Below, piece by piece: positions 9,606-22,735 of a stretch of DNA of 64,000 nt (position 1 is the first letter of the stretch; every line of letters begins with the position of its first letter). The DNA is taken from the NCBI GenBank assembly GCA_031213475.1, contig JARUPZ010000018.1:7452406-7516405 (forward strand). Reading direction: 5' to 3'. The notes under the pieces were generated by a model. That model ran no database searches and was not told where the DNA came from. It saw only the letters and a list, made by a program, of their open reading frames with translations. Both the position numbers and the translations under genes were made by a program. Origin of the DNA: Nereocystis luetkeana. Taxonomy: Eukaryota > Sar > Phaeophyceae > Laminariales > Laminariaceae.

Positions 9606-12003
9606 CCAACCTGTAAGAAGGCGCGACGCGCTTGGTCGCTTTCCGAATGAAACACGGTTGCTTAGACCTTACACGGTAGGCCACGAGTGTTGTGATCGAG
9701 CGGGGTAAATTACGACTTGTCCTATTGGCGTCTTCGCTTCCGAGATGGCGAAGGAGTTCGCCATTCTCGATTGGCCGATGTAGACATGAAGACGTGTGAA
9801 GTGTACGGGTGAGGCCGGCGTATTGGACGTGGCCGAAGATCCTACCAGGAGGAGGAGGATTCATCGGTAATTTTGAGGATATTATGGGATAGGGGGGTGA
9901 GGCCCCGTGTCGAGAGATGTGTGAATCGTGATAAGCGCGGTCAAGATTCGTCCCCGACCGAGATAAGTGACGCGAGGAATTCGATGCAAGAGCCCGAGCG
10001 TGGCAGCATCAACAAGGTCGCGCAGGGCAAGAGTCAGATTGCCCCCCTACCTACCGACGATCATCATCTAGGGCATCGCGTGACTGGGCTAATATGGCCA
10101 ACCAGCTGGGGGGGATGTTTCGGTTTAAAGATAGAGGCGACTCCGGAAGAGGGGCTTCCGGTAACGGCTTGGCTGTTTGGGGTTCGGCCAACGACGCTAG
10201 AGTCCCCCAGAAAGGAGGTCTCCATGTGCACAGATCATAGGCGTGCACTCCCCGTGCGGGTTACATTAACTACAGAACTATTCTAGACATCGATACCCAT
10301 ACCTAGCCCTTAAGGCAGAAGATGTCAGACGAACAGAACAAATCAAGTACACAGCAACCAGGCACCGGTGGACAACGGAAGCCGCAGGTAGCAGTGTGTT
10401 AATGAAGTCGGCAAGTTTTAGTGCGTGTGCAGGACATGGTATATGGTTGTTCACAACGAGGTATGCCTAGTGGAACTTCTTGCGCCAGTGAGCAGAAGAG
10501 CGATAGGTATCATTCAGAGCACGCAGAGATAACAGTTCGGTTCGAATGGAGCTTCAAACAAACCACCCCCTCCTACCAGGCGGCGAGATCGTCCAGATTC
10601 GAGATTTGAGATTCCGCACAAGTTACAATGAAAACAGCAGGGGTCCACGAAAACAAATCCGAGACCACCTTGCGAACAGTACCTAAAAAAAAAACTTGCG
10701 CACTGTGGTGTGGTGCTGCTTGCTGTTCCACACTAGCGGCGTGTCGCGTACACCTTTGCGCCGCCGCTAAGGACGTCGCATACACTAAATAGCCACGGGC
10801 TAGGGCGCCCTTCGCAAGGACAGAGCAACCTTTGCAAGTGGAGCGCCCCTGCTTGATAGTGCAGCGCGGAAAACGCAGCACGGCAGATCTGCGTAGTAGC
10901 AGCGGTTAGTACACTGCTGTAGGAGCGACCGACGAGTTATCCACGGGCCAGTAGGCGTGGAAGCTGCGGAGTAAAGCCCGTCTCCACAAATGTCGCGGCT
11001 GCACAGATTATGCAATTGGGGGGTCCTGCAGCCTCCTCCGGTCCCCGGCCATTACGTTTTATCACAAAGGGCTACCTGCGCAGTCACGCCCGATTAAGGT
11101 CGAGACCCATCGATGGGACGATCGTGCCGACATTTCGAGCCCCTGACCATGATGCAGATAATCGAAACCCCAGCCCGCAGAACTGCCCAGAGCGTGTGAT
11201 GTCTCTTGATCCACGGAATGGTCGTGATAAGACATAGCCTCGACGTGACCGCGCTAAGCTCGCCCGTGCTCGTCCTGGTGTCCAAATTGCCACTGCGGTG
11301 GTCAGAGGGGCCGGACGTAACAGACCAAAGGGGGCACGTGCCTCGAGGCTTCGGGCGTTCAAACAAGAGAGTGCCCCCCGCCAGGGCACTTCGGTTGAGT
11401 ATCGCTCTGTAATTCTGCGACGTGGAAAAACCGGACATGCCTCGTTGATCGTATTGCTGAAACACGAAACTAAGCGCGACTGGAATATCGCCTTACGTAG
11501 TGGTGAATGTTTTAATCCTGACGAAAAACATACCATGGTAATCGACTCCAAGCGCGGGGGGGAAGGGGGGTACGATACGCACAAGGTTGCTGGTGGTGTT
11601 TCGGCGCCCCCCCCGAACGCGCCACTCGTCGAAGCAAAAAAAAATGCAAAGATGCGCGCGGTGAAACCCGCAGCGGGATGCCTTGCGAGGTCCAGCGGAA
11701 GAATATCATCCTCGCCACATCAGCACACTTCCGACGCCCACACAAAGCCGCCCGTACGAGTGTAACCTCGAAACGCGGTCAACGCGTCTACGTCCGCGCT
11801 GATTACCGGTGCCTGGCACATCTTCACGATGAGCGGGCACCGAAACAATTGCGTCTTCGTTTTTGGTGTACTCATGTGACGGGTGCATTAATACACCATT
11901 GCTCGGTGTTTCCACGGGCACCTCGCGGCTATACATTCCGGGGAAACACAAGAAACGGAGGAACCCGCTGCGAACACTAAACGTCTCCCAAAGGAGCTCA
12001 AAA

Positions 12004-15000
12004 CTAATCCATGGGTAAAAACGTCTGTGCGTCTTCCGTCCCTATCTCGGTGACCTCCAGACGACGACAGCTCCCGTCGAGGACGTCGAACACGCGATCT
12101 GCCTGATACCGCATGTTTCCGGCTGTCCAGTCGACGGAGAATACGCCATCTTCCCCAGTGAACACCTTCATAGGGAATCTGGGATAATCGGCAAACGATA
12201 AAACGGAGGAAAATAGAGAGGAGAAGGCGTCAGCCCGTGACGAAACAAATCGATGGTCTATCGCAACACCTCGGCAACACTAGAACCGTCCTCAACGAAT
12301 CAGACCACACCACCAGCACACACTGATAAAAAACCCGAAGCCTTCGCGATCCAGCACAGAGCTATCTACCGTCTTCCCAGCCCTACACTGAATGAACACC
12401 ATACGAACGCGCGACACACCACCCCCCCGCAAGCAAAGCCTTCGCCGCAAAAACGCAAGCAAAGCCTTCGCCGCAAAACGTTGCGCCGCGTGTCTGTCGC
12501 GGCAACAGACCCCAAGGAGAATGTTCAACAACGATAAACATGCACCTGATAATTTACAAGGCCCCTCCTCGCTTGAAGAGCTCTCTATTATTAGCAAGTC
12601 ACCCAAAACCTGACCTTTATAAGAAAACTGAAAGTGGAATCCGATGAACACTGCCACCATCGTCTTGAGTAGTTTTCGAAAAAAGTGAAAAATAAAATAA
12701 AATATATATCTACGAAGTATCCGATACGAATTTAATTTCAGCGGTATTGAGAGTTCCTGGGTTGAGGAGCCCCGTCGGTCTCAAATATGCTGGCCAAAAA
12801 GTGCTACCCCTATCGAAGCACGCCTCTTATCCCAATGGAAACCCGCTATCGTGCCGCGCCTCCTTACCTTATCGTTAGTCCGCCCTCGGCGTAGATGGAA
12901 AAATATAGTGGGCCTATCGACTGAGGAGGTGCGCTGTATAGGCCAGTGCCCGCGAAGCCGTACAGCTCCGGCTGCAGGAGGCGGGAACGAGAAGTGCACC
13001 GATCGATACCGAGGGGACAATCACGATGGGGGCGGCCAAAGGGTCAGTCGGGGCGGGGTGTTCCAGGCGTTCGGGGAACAGAAAGCGGCAGGGAGATTGC
13101 ACGCGCGTTTGGGGGGGGAGACACGGAAGGTAACGAGCTACCCGGCGGGATCGACAGCAGACAGCGTAAAATGCTGCCGTTGCAGCCGCCGAAATCAGCA
13201 ACGTATTCCTTCTTTGTCAGCGTCGAATTTCGCCTGACAGAGACCCCGGGTGCCACCGACGCGATGCTTTCATTGCTCGCTTCTCGAGCGGCGGGCGAGT
13301 CGATCGCAGGGACGACCAACTAGGGTGACCAACGTCTTACAGCCGTGTGCGTCAGTAGGCCCGACTCGCTACTCTCATTGGGAGTCTCTCGCTAAGCGTG
13401 CGACAGAGAGACGCAAGGAAAAGACGCCCAGCCGAGCCGCCGATCGCTTGACCTGCCGCCCGGCCATGCTCGCGAGACTGTAGTATCGCAGATCCACAGC
13501 ATCTAGCTGGCGGCTAGTGAGAATCGGAAGGTGTTTTTTACGTTTTTGCGGTTGACCCGCGATAAAACGCACAGGCATCCGTTAAATCTAGGAGCTTAAC
13601 GGGGGAAATTCACGCGTTTTCGGGGCCTGAAAAAAAAAAACAACGTACGCCCAAAGCTCACACCGCCGCAATCCTTCATCTGAAAGGGCAAGAGTCGTGG
13701 CATGTTTCCACGGCCGCGGGACACGGCGGTGTGCGTGCGTCGCTGCACAGCACAACGTCGCTACACGGTCAAATACCCCTCATCTGGAGGTGTGAGGCGT
13801 GAGCTATCGAAGCGCAGACATGAGACGCCGAGCGCGCAAAAACCGGCAACCGTGCGAGGATCCCCCGCTTAGGAGAGATTTAAGGCGAAACGGGCGAGGG
13901 CACCCCGACACGCGTCGACGCCGAGCGCGCAAAAACTGTCAACCGTGTGAGCATCGCCCGCTCAGGATAAATTCAAGGCGAGACGGGCGAGGGCACGGCG
14001 ACGCGCGTCCTACCATTTCGAGGAGCCGAAACATCGTTTCCTGCGTGCCCCCATCAACCCCGCGCAGGCGAAGAGGTGGGGGCGGGAGGTGGGAGGCTGC
14101 CGGTGTCTCCCACCCCCACGGGTTGACAGCTACCCGTGAAATCCGTGCCGCGTAGGCATCGCCCAGCCGTTCGTTTGAAGCGAAAAGAAGAGACATACAC
14201 GAAAGAGAGCGATCGGCGGTGCCAAACCAAAACAACACTACGTACGCACGAGAGCAAATTAAAAATCGTAAAAACATAATATCTCACCTCTGTCTCCCCG
14301 TCGTCAAGCGGAAGCCGTTCCAGACCCTCGCGTACCAAGAATACCCGCTTAAAGGCGGCCCCGGACTCGTCGCGGTCGTACTGGAACACACACCGTGCTC
14401 GAATGTCCTTCACACGCAAGCCGATCTCCACCCACACTTCTGTGGAGACCGACGGTGTCGCAGAGGGCCTCTCTTCCGCCGTGGTGTAGGTGTTCCCGAC
14501 GATCTTTTTCGCGGGGCGGCGGGACCGAACGGAGGGGTGCGGAGGGGGTGCAGGCAGCGGGGGTACGCATGCGTGGGTGTTTTCGACGGTGCATCCATCC
14601 CCACGCAGCGCGTGGAGCACTTTTTATCGCAGCTGGCAAACCGTGACGAAAGCGCTGCCGCGAGTGGCTAGATACAGCGGCGACCCCCCGAACAAAAATA
14701 GGGGCTCGCCGAAAAACAAACAACAAAGTTGCCGAACGAGGAAGAAATGGGTCTGTTTGTGTTTCACCGTGCACGCTTGACAGTGGGCGAGCGAGTCCAC
14801 CATTGCACGGGGTACCCGCCCGCTACAGCGCAAGCAGAAAAAAAAAATTGCGGACGCGGCCCGGAACCGACCTGAGTACCGTTGCCACCCCGGAATGAGT
14901 CCGGGAAAAGAGCCTCCACCACCGGCTCCGGACCAGTGGATTCACGGGCCCTCTCTTCTCGTACGGTTTCTTGTTCGTGCTCGAACATCTTCGAGTCGTT

Positions 15001-18000
15001 CGCGTACTTGAGGACCCTGTGCGCGGCGGGAGGGAGTCGAGAGTAAGGTCACAAGCACTGGCGTCTCGACACTATCGTCGGCTCCGAGGAGAGCAAGCTC
15101 GCCTCGCTCATACCTGTCTCGAACTTCAGGTTAAGAGGCAACGTTCCACAGCGCGCGATTGACCTCAGAGGAAAGCACTCGGTTGGAGCACAATTTTCGT
15201 GTGGCAACGCCCTGCGCGCCAGGACAAGCAGGCGCGTGGCGGATAGCCAAAACCGCCTGCAGCTTTCGCTCGGCGGCACCCACCCGCTCACCTGCAACGC
15301 GCGCGCATGCACCTGCTGTAGGTTGGGCGGTCTAAACAGCACTAAAGACGGAAGTGGTGAAGGTCCAGAATGGTGTCAGAAGGACTCGGCAAGCCTTGCC
15401 CCAGGAAGGGTCCACGGCGAGAAAATAACCGCACGAGCGAGAAAAACCAGAAGTCAAGCGCCGCGGCATTTTCTGCCCTGGAACTCTTGTGCCACGATCG
15501 TGAAAACCATGGAACACAGCGGCGGTTTACCTGGCGTCCTCACTCGTCGCGTTCGCCAGGCGGGTGGCAGAGCATAGTTTTTCCTCTACAACGGACCACG
15601 AAACAAGGACGATAACCTAGCGCCAGGCCTCGCTGCTACCGCAACAGACGACGGTATAGACCACAACTTCTCGGGAATAAAACACCACCTGCGCGTGATG
15701 CGGGTGTTCAGGACGCCCTGCCCCCCAGATTCAACCCCCATCATCACCCCGAAGCCGAAAGAGTCGGTGGCGCCGGCAGAGTGCTTCCGTGCGACGTACT
15801 CCTTCCACCTTCCTGCATTCGCGGGGCAAGACACGGGTCCCGCTGAGCACGTTAGATATCGCGAGGGTGGCACCTAGAGGGTTTTCCTCGCGACGGACGC
15901 GCAGCGCTAAAGGCGCGCGTTGACTCGATCCTGCCGACAGGTTACCCTCCATCCCTTCCTCCTCGCCTAAAACCATCAAAGGGGAGGGAATCACCTTCAC
16001 GGTCACGCCGTTTGCGCACCGACTACGCTGATGGTATCGTAGCCATTCCCACCACACTCACCTACCGTTTCCCCAACAATCAAAACAGCTATATAAGATT
16101 GAGAGAAACACGCGTGGCGTGTGTTCATGCCCATCCCCGTGCCCGTGTATTCGATGAGCCAGGTATCGTGGCGATGAGCCTACGCCGGAAATGGCGCGGG
16201 AGGGAAGGGTGACGCAACAACAACAACAACAAAAATCCGCATTTTGAAGAGGAGCAGGAAGCGGCCGATCCCTTCCGTCAGCCCAACCCCCACGGACATG
16301 CGGCTAGAATCTGTCGAATCGCTCCTTCGTAGCCCAACCCCCACGGACATGCGGCTAGAATCTGTCGAATCGCTCCTTCGTAGGCAGCAAATGTGTTTTA
16401 GGTTTGGGCGATGGCCGTGGCTGAGGAGGAGGGAGGGTAGGGTCGGCAGTTTGGGTTTCACTGGACGGGTGACCGGTTCTGGCACGCGCGACTCGGCCAG
16501 AGCATTCCTGGAACCCGGAGGTACCCGTCCCGCGAAATGGTGTACGACAAAATAAATAGCATGTCCGTTCCTGATAACAGCACGTGAACAACGACTAAAC
16601 GACGCCGGGCTCACCCATCCAATTGCCGACGTTCTGCTTCCCGTACATGCCGAACTGCCATCGATCGTTGACAAGCAACCTGGCGAGAAAGGGGGTACAT
16701 TGCACCCCGAGAATTAGGAGGGGCGGGAGTCACACCCGACACGCGGCGTTCGGATCATCAGAGTCCAGCGCGTGTAGGACGAGGACCCGATCCACACCAC
16801 GCTCGCTAGCATGAGTATGATAGCGCGGGTGTCAATAGCAACGCAGGGAAGGGCGAAAATCTGCGGGCAACGGCGGATACAACTTTGCGGAACAAATCGG
16901 AAAATCGTGTCATGGGAACGATCGGTAGCGGGAACCAACAACAGTCCCCGTGGAAAAACGGTATATGCATGATCAACCCCGATTATCGCGCCCGGGTGAA
17001 GTGACGCAGCGCTGGTTCAGTTGAGGATATACAGGGAGGCATTGTCGTTGACCATCTGTGTGCCGGGCGCGGCAGTGGTCAGCGTTGATTATCCCCACTT
17101 CGTCGCAAGTGGACACACCGTAGGCGACCGCCATCTCTTCCACACATGCGTTGCTTGCCGCAATACTGCTGTACCCCGCAAAACGTCTACCAATAAGCAC
17201 AAGCTGTACAACTTATGTGACCCAAACTTTTTAAGGGCCCATAAGGCCGCTATACTGACGGCGTAAAAAGCGTGAACACAACAAGCAATATTTCGCAACT
17301 GCTGGGGGATACTTCCAGATACCACAGCCACCGACGTGAAAGCAGGTCTACCATGACGTAACGACGTCGAAATCGGAAACGGACAGCCAGAACTCTACGC
17401 AAGTACTTGCGGTGGGGCTCTGGAACCTACCTCTCTAACCGCCACTGTGCCAGCATTTCCTCGTCTTCCGGCGGGTTCTGCGCTTGCATCTCGTACTCCG
17501 GCTCGTAGCCATACTCGGAGTAGTCGCTGCTCCCCTGTTCTCCATGCCCGAGATCGAGGGGTACCCGTTGAGGTCGGAACAGGACACCACATGCACCCAC
17601 AGTTGACGACGCACTTTTATTTTTACAGGCTTAGAGGAAAACGCTGCCGGAAAGCGCGCTCATGTCTCTGGGTGGGTCGAGGGCTAAGGCCCAGCTACGT
17701 CACGGCTTGAGACTGAATAGGTGAGAAGGACACACAAACACACACTATATACCGACGCACACGCTACCGACGCACACGCTACAGACGCACACTCTATTTA
17801 TCGCGAGCCTGACGTGGAGAAAGACAACGCTCGAAAACCAAACCTACGGAGCGTTACGACAGTTGCAACATCTTGTGCACACGGGAGCGATTTCAGCCGC
17901 GGCCGCGACGAGACTACGGCGATCATCTGGAGAGACCAAGGCTTCACGGGAAAGTGATTCATTTCAAGCAAGGCAAGGACAACGTATTAGGGCGTGCCCC

Positions 18001-18315
18001 AACGCATTCGGGCGTGCCCCAACGAGCAGCGGCACTCACGTAGTTGTCGTCCCCCGCCGGGAGGGGCGCGCATCGCACCGTGGGCGCTCGCCACAGCGAA
18101 GGGCCGACACGGCCGCCGCCGCCGCCGCTGCCGCCACTGCTGCTGTCACCCTGTCTCCATCCCTTGGCCGGCACCTGTCTACCCGAGCTCCTTCGCGGCT
18201 GCCATCGCGGCGAGCGGCTGCGACTGACGCCGCAAGTGTGGAAGCCGGAGACGACTGCTGTCGTCGTTGCCGCTCCCAGGCACAGGAGGGCTCGTACTGT
18301 CCTTGGCTTTCGCAT
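12004..18315 (-). CDS. Leader-bearing protein of ~519 residues, about 15 exons, family unrecognised
   Basis: Exons in order: 18315-18040, 17534-17431, 16679-16615, 16179-16112, 16027-15946, 15812-15689, 15331-15292, 15211-15150, 15016-14872, 14503-14288, 14040-14014, 13679-13662, 13506-13453, 12971-12868, 12178-12004 (TAG). All have GT and AG borders, and every phase matches. The start MRKPRTVRALLCLGAA begins a hydrophobic leader followed by SGF and an Arg/Ser-rich stretch, like a two-part plastid leader. Next come a Gly/Ser linker, an acidic Tyr-rich stretch (SDYSEYGYEPEYEMQ), and a Trp-rich block (NDRWQFGMYGKQNVGNWMG). Later blocks include FGFGVMMGVESGGQGV, RARCVFQYDRDESG, RVFLVREGLERLPL and FSVDWTAGNMRYQADRVFDV, which suggest a beta-rich fold. 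A loose likeness to lipocalin-type DUF3598 proteins is only a guess. Two exons are tiny (27 and 18 nt). Exon 4 (68 nt, followed by an 84-nt intron) is the least certain. The gene is head-to-head with the aldo/keto reductase. Confidence 0.72.
12552..12812 (+). mobile_element. Family C inverted-repeat MITE, old copy
   Basis: Recognisable blocks remain in order: CCTCCTCGCTTGAAGAGCTC, AAGTCACCCAAAACCTGACC, CGATGAACACTGCC, GAGGAGCCCCGTC, GTGCTACCCCTATCGAAGC. Many substitutions mark it as older than the other copies. It lies in the last intron of the minus-strand gene. Confidence 0.65.
13828..14012. repeat. ~93-bp tandem duplication in an intron
   Basis: Two adjacent units share CGCCGAGCGCGCAAAAAC, CAACCGTG, AGGCGA(A/G)ACGGGCGAGGGCA and CGCGTC, with about 10-15 % divergence. 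They lie between the 27-nt and 18-nt exons of the minus-strand gene. Confidence 0.8.
16280..16382. repeat. 51-bp exact tandem duplication
   Basis: Two identical 51-bp units, each with CCCAACCCCCACGGACATGC and TCTGTCGAATCGCTCCTTCG. Since 51 is a multiple of three, frames stay open on both strands, but no exon border fits. It sits in an intron of the minus-strand gene. Confidence 0.85.
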
Positions 18316-19343
18316 AAATGTTTGCTGGTATATCGTAGCTGAAGCTGCCTGCCCGGTACCTGGTACCTGGTACATATTGTTGGCGCGACGGCGTGCAAGG
18401 AGGAGAGCTCGTACGCGGTGGCGCCCGTTCAAGCAGGAACCTGCTGTTTTTTACTTTGTTTGCTGTACTGGTGCTCGTACTAGAGTTGTCGAGCTTCAAT
18501 ACAGCAGTAGTTATTGCCACGAGTACGTACGGCTTTGTATACACGTGGATCAACTGCTACGTGGATACTACGACTGTCTTGCTGTGACTAACTGCTCATA
18601 TTACTGCTGCAATACTGCCTTCTGTGCTGCGGTTCATGTAACGGGCCTGGAGATTGATGTTGGTTGGTCAAGCAACGTCAGCTATGGTACAGCTTACAGC
18701 AGTACTAATGCTGTACTGCTGTACCAGGTACCAGGTATACCGGTAGCTGGTACGAACCTGGTATAATACCAGGGGCGCTACGACGGGTCGGGATGACAGA
18801 CGGACCTTGTTCAAGTGTGTTTGGCACCGTGCTCAAGAAGAGTTGCACACGAGGCCCACGGAGTGTATACGACATACGCAGGCATAGGCGGTCGATGAGG
18901 GTTGGCAGGTTGCAGCACCTCATGCTTTCAGACTACAAGCAGCCGTAGTGCACGCAACGTCGAATCGGTTGCCAACTTCTACGTACTCCTCCTTCACCTC
19001 TCTTCGTCACAACCTCAACAGAGTATAATGTATCAACAGGCTCTATACAACGATCACCTACATCATACCTGGTGCGTTCAATCGACACCGGCTAGACTCA
19101 ACATGTACAGCGGACAGCAAAGGCGACCGTACCCGGCACACCTTAAACAAGGGAGATGTAGGCGATGACGTGCTTGTGCACAGCGTGGCGAGCGAGCCGC
19201 ACACCAGGCTAGTGTTGATACTCCCCGCCCCCTCTGTCCCTGTCCCGGAACGTTTATCATGATCAGTGGAAATCCCGGAAATCCTTGTCGAAGAAAAACG
19301 AAACCTCATCTTACTTGTACGTTCGTTGTACAGCGCCCCAGCG
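18316..19343. promoter_or_regulatory. Shared upstream region of two divergent genes
   Basis: These 1,028 bases separate the starts of the minus-strand leader protein and the plus-strand aldo/keto reductase and so must contain both promoters. No clear TATA box was identified. The interval is rich in TACCAGGTA/TACCTGGTA and CAGCAGTAC-like words (for example 18354-18371 and 18720-18773). Confidence 0.5.
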
Positions 19344-19512
19344 ATGCGACATCATGCGACGCTTCTCGCGGTGATTGCGCTGGTGGCCGCCCCTAGCGGC
19401 AGCGCGTTCCAAGCTTCTGTGGGTCTCACGGCATCAAGGAAGAACACTGCGAGCAGTTCCCGTATAAGCATGTCATGGAGAGGTTTGCTGGATGGTGTCA
19501 TGGGACGAACCG

Positions 19513-19550
<38 letters not shown>

Positions 19551-22500
19551 GGCGTGCTCACGCCCAAGAGCCGCGTCAAGCTCGGAGACTTGTCGGTGTC
19601 TCCCATGGGTGAGCTTTGCTGCCCCTCAACGTAACAGAGCGGGACGGCGGTAGCGCTGAACAACACGCACATATACGAGTATAGCGTACGTATAAGAATT
19701 AGCAGGAAAAAGACAATAGGGCTCACGATTCTGACAGTCTCGTCAGGGAGGTCGTTTCAGTTTCAACGTTTCAAATTGTCGGTTTTTACCGTATTACGTT
19801 AACTGCTTGTTCGTGTACGGTGTAGTCAAGTCACTTCGTCCTGCTTCGTCACTGTTTCTGCTGGCTGGTACATACATCCACGATACATATAGCGAGTAAC
19901 CGTGGATTGTCGGTTCTGTTCTGCTCCTGTCCTGTTTTGGGCTTGTGTTCGTACTCGTAACGCTTACTCGACGATGCGTACCACAACCGCGCCCCCTGTC
20001 CACAGGCCTCGGCACGTGGGCGTGGGGGAACAAACTGGTCTGGGGCTACGACGACAGCATGGACGCGGAGTTGCAGGAGGCGTTCAACCTTTGCGTCAGC
20101 GAGGGCATCAACTGGTTCGACACAGCGGACAGCTACGGGTGAGATGGGCCGCGCTTCCTCGTCCGAAGACGAGGATCCGAAGCGAACAATCAACGCCGTT
20201 CTCGCAATTTGCTGCTTGGGACGGACCAACTGGCGACTAAGTATGGCCGAGCCACTTAGGCACTGCTGTGGAGCAACTGAAGGGCGACGTTTTCTTTTTT
20301 GTGGGGCGATACCATCACTGCTGGCCGTACTGTAGGTCCACGTCTGTCCTTCATCGGAAACGGGCCTCAAATACGAATAGTAGCACAAGGTTTGAACCAC
20401 ATTCTGACGGCCCCTCGCGCCAGTGGGGGTGACGGCAGACAGCTGGGCACGTTTTGCTCCTATCGAACGCGATCCCTCCCCAATCAACGCTACGACCTTG
20501 CTCGTTTCTCGATACGATCCCAACGCTCGGACCGGCAGAACCGGCAAGATCGTTGGGCAAGCAGAGAGGCTCCTCGGCAAGGTCAGTTGGGCTTGGACGT
20601 CATTTTTTCTTATTAGTAGGAGACCGCTGTTTTCGCGCGTTTCGCAAAGGCCTGGTTTTGGCTAAAAAGGGCTGGTTTTGGGCTCGGGAGTAGTGAAACG
20701 TATTCCGGCCCCTGTCGAGTTTTCGAGGAACCTCGTTGCACCGCCCATATTGTGCCGCCCAATTCCCTCTCCGTCCTTGTCGAATGCGGCACGCACTTGT
20801 GGCCCGCACAACAATTGCGGTGTCTCCGACCCATGCCATTCTGCGTATGTATGATGCGCCGCGTTATCGTGCTGGGTCCATCGCATCCCCCCCCCCCCCC
20901 CGCCCCCCCCTGCTTCTACTGTACGCGCAGTTTGTCCGGGAGTACCCGGGGGACGCGAAGGCTCGGCAAGACCTTCAGATAGCCACCAAATTCGCGCCCT
21001 ATCCGTACAGGATAGGCAGCCAATCTATCATCACGGCGTGCGATGAGACACTCGAGCGCGTCGAGGCTGATGTGAGTGCTTCTGCACCCCCGAAATTATT
21101 CGGATCCCATATGTTCACTTGTATGACAGCAACTCTTTTTAGACGTGCACTCACGCTTTGGGAAGATTTTTTTTTTTGCAACCTGGTATATATACGCACA
21201 TACTTGGATTGAATGTCGGATGTTTTTTTTTCCCTGCACTAAAAGGGTAAGAGGCGTGCGCGGCCCGAAGACGGCCATGCTGCTAGCCAATGCGGTCATT
21301 TTGCACCGCCACCACCACGCCGTGTTACGCGCGGGTGAGCACGCGGCGATAACGTTGGGCAGCACGACAGGTGTGCTATGAATAGGGTGCCCTCCCTTTG
21401 GTGCTGTGGGCCGTTTCACGTGCCGCTGAGTCGGATTGAACTCGAATATAAATAATTGCGCGATAGGCGTAGCCACTAGGTCAATCCCACGACCTACTCG
21501 TGTTTGGCACGCAAGCCGTGCCTCCAACGATTTGTCGCGTGCCCGATTGTCGCCCGGCAGTCCTTGGGCGTGGGGCAATTGCACTGGGCACCGCCGCTCG
21601 GGTGGCAAGAGGAAGCCTACTGGGAAGGCCTCGCCAAGCTGAGGGCGGCGGGCCGCATTCGCGAGGTCGGGCTGAGCAACTACGGACCAAAAGGGGTTGC
21701 GCGTGCGCATCGCTTCCTGGCCGGGTTAGAAACTCCGCTGGCCAGCAACCAGGTGTGTGACCCGTATATATAGGCGGCGAATGGCGCCCTTTTGAGCGTT
21801 AGGGTACAAGGTGTGGCCCATCGTTCCTGGTGTGTCACGCGGGTCGATGGCGACCGGCCGTCCGTCCTCGCGCTAGATGTGCTTCCGGAAACACCCGTGT
21901 ACACAGTGCGCCCCATTGTTCTGTTGTTGGTTCGTGCATTGTAAACTATTGAACCTGACGCGTGTTGGCGTCGGATCCTGGGGGCGTTCGCGCTCACCAT
22001 CCTCCACGTCTTGGTCGCCTTTCGGTAAAAAACGTGCCAATAAAAATTAAAAGGCGCTGTCGCATATCACCGCGCTTGTTCATCCCTTCAAGCTTTTAAT
22101 TGTTGCGCAAGGCAAGGCACCTGACGGGAAATGGTCTCCACCGTCTGTTCCTGCAAGCGTTGTTAGTAGCAGCCGCCCTCCACATCGCTCCGCCTATTGG
22201 AACAAGCTTGTAACCGCCCTGAATCCCTCCGCCCTGTACCGCTCTCCCCCCGGACCGCCGCCCCCGGCACTGCATTGCACCGCCAATACTGTGGCCTGGG
22301 CAGGTCCAGTTCTCCCTGATCTCCCGATACCCCCTCGACAACGGTCTCCTAGAAACCGCCAAATCTCTCGGCGTCACGAGCATCGCCTACTCTCCGCTGG
22401 GGCTCGGGCTCTTGACGGGAAAGTACGACTCCGGCAACATTCCCTCCGGTCCCCGCGGGATCATTTTCCGCCGCGTATTGCCGACGATGGGGCCGTTGCT

Positions 22501-22735
22501 CGCCGTGATGGGGGAGATCGCGGACTGTCGCGGCAAGACGATGTCGCAGGTGGCCCTGAACTGGTGCGTCTGTAAGGGGACGGTGCCGATCGTTGGGGTC
22601 AAGACTTTGGCGCAGGCGCGAGAAAACTTGGGGGCGCTGGGGTGGCGGCTGTCCCCGGAGGAGGTGGAGGGGCTGGATGACGCGGCGGGGAAGATCAAGA
22701 AGCAGTCCGTTCAGAACGTTTTCCAGTCCACATGA
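19344..22735 (+). CDS. Plastid aldo/keto reductase
   Basis: Six exons: 19344-19608, 20006-20138, 20539-20581, 20931-21071, 21561-21752, 22304-22735 (TGA). Splice sites are GT-AG and phases match, giving 401 residues. Residues 1-22 (MRHHATLLAVIALVAAPSGS, then AF) form a signal peptide ending at the SAF motif typical of heterokont plastid proteins. A Ser/Arg-rich transit stretch and a run of about twelve Ser follow. I chose this start over an in-frame ATG at 19266 because it puts the leader first. The AKR barrel starts near residue 80. The tetrad is visible as D127 and Y132 (DTADSYGTG), K167 (ATKFAPYPYR) and H202 (GQLHW). Other blocks are GLSNYGPKG, SPLGLGLLTGKY, ALNWCVCKGTVPI and the C-terminal QNVFQST. 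The closest family I recall is the plant chloroplast oxidoreductase type of Arabidopsis At1g06690. It is an NADPH-dependent carbonyl reductase by family; its substrate is unknown. Confidence 0.93.
19514..19550 (+). repeat. (AGC)n coding microsatellite
   Basis: About twelve AGC codons give the poly-Ser stretch between transit peptide and catalytic domain of the aldo/keto reductase. Confidence 0.9.

Larger units (their letters stand above)
4559..12003. other. Gene-poor interval with repeats
   Basis: No gene could be resolved with consistent splicing on either strand. Weak exon-like pieces exist, for example about 5042-5129 plus 5199-5311 on the plus strand, where T-rich CAG or TAG acceptors, a GTGAGT donor and a phase match would give a short basic peptide ending in GKKINK. 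They lack recognisable homology and a start. The interval otherwise holds families A, B, D and F, a SINE fragment, a 62-bp direct duplication, telomere-like repeats and many homopolymers. From about 9.7 to 12.0 kb the sequence has few homopolymers, but I see no convincing exon. Confidence 0.5.

Noticed and set aside
13170-13217. Possible extra exon AKFDADKEGI resembling an EF-hand loop
   Set aside because: No donor in the right phase; joining the flanking exons directly keeps the frame (phase 0 to 0).
21516-21560. Longer version of the fifth aldo/keto reductase exon
   Set aside because: Starting at 21561 gives a gap-free match to the family across the junction (LERVEAD then SLGVGQLHW).
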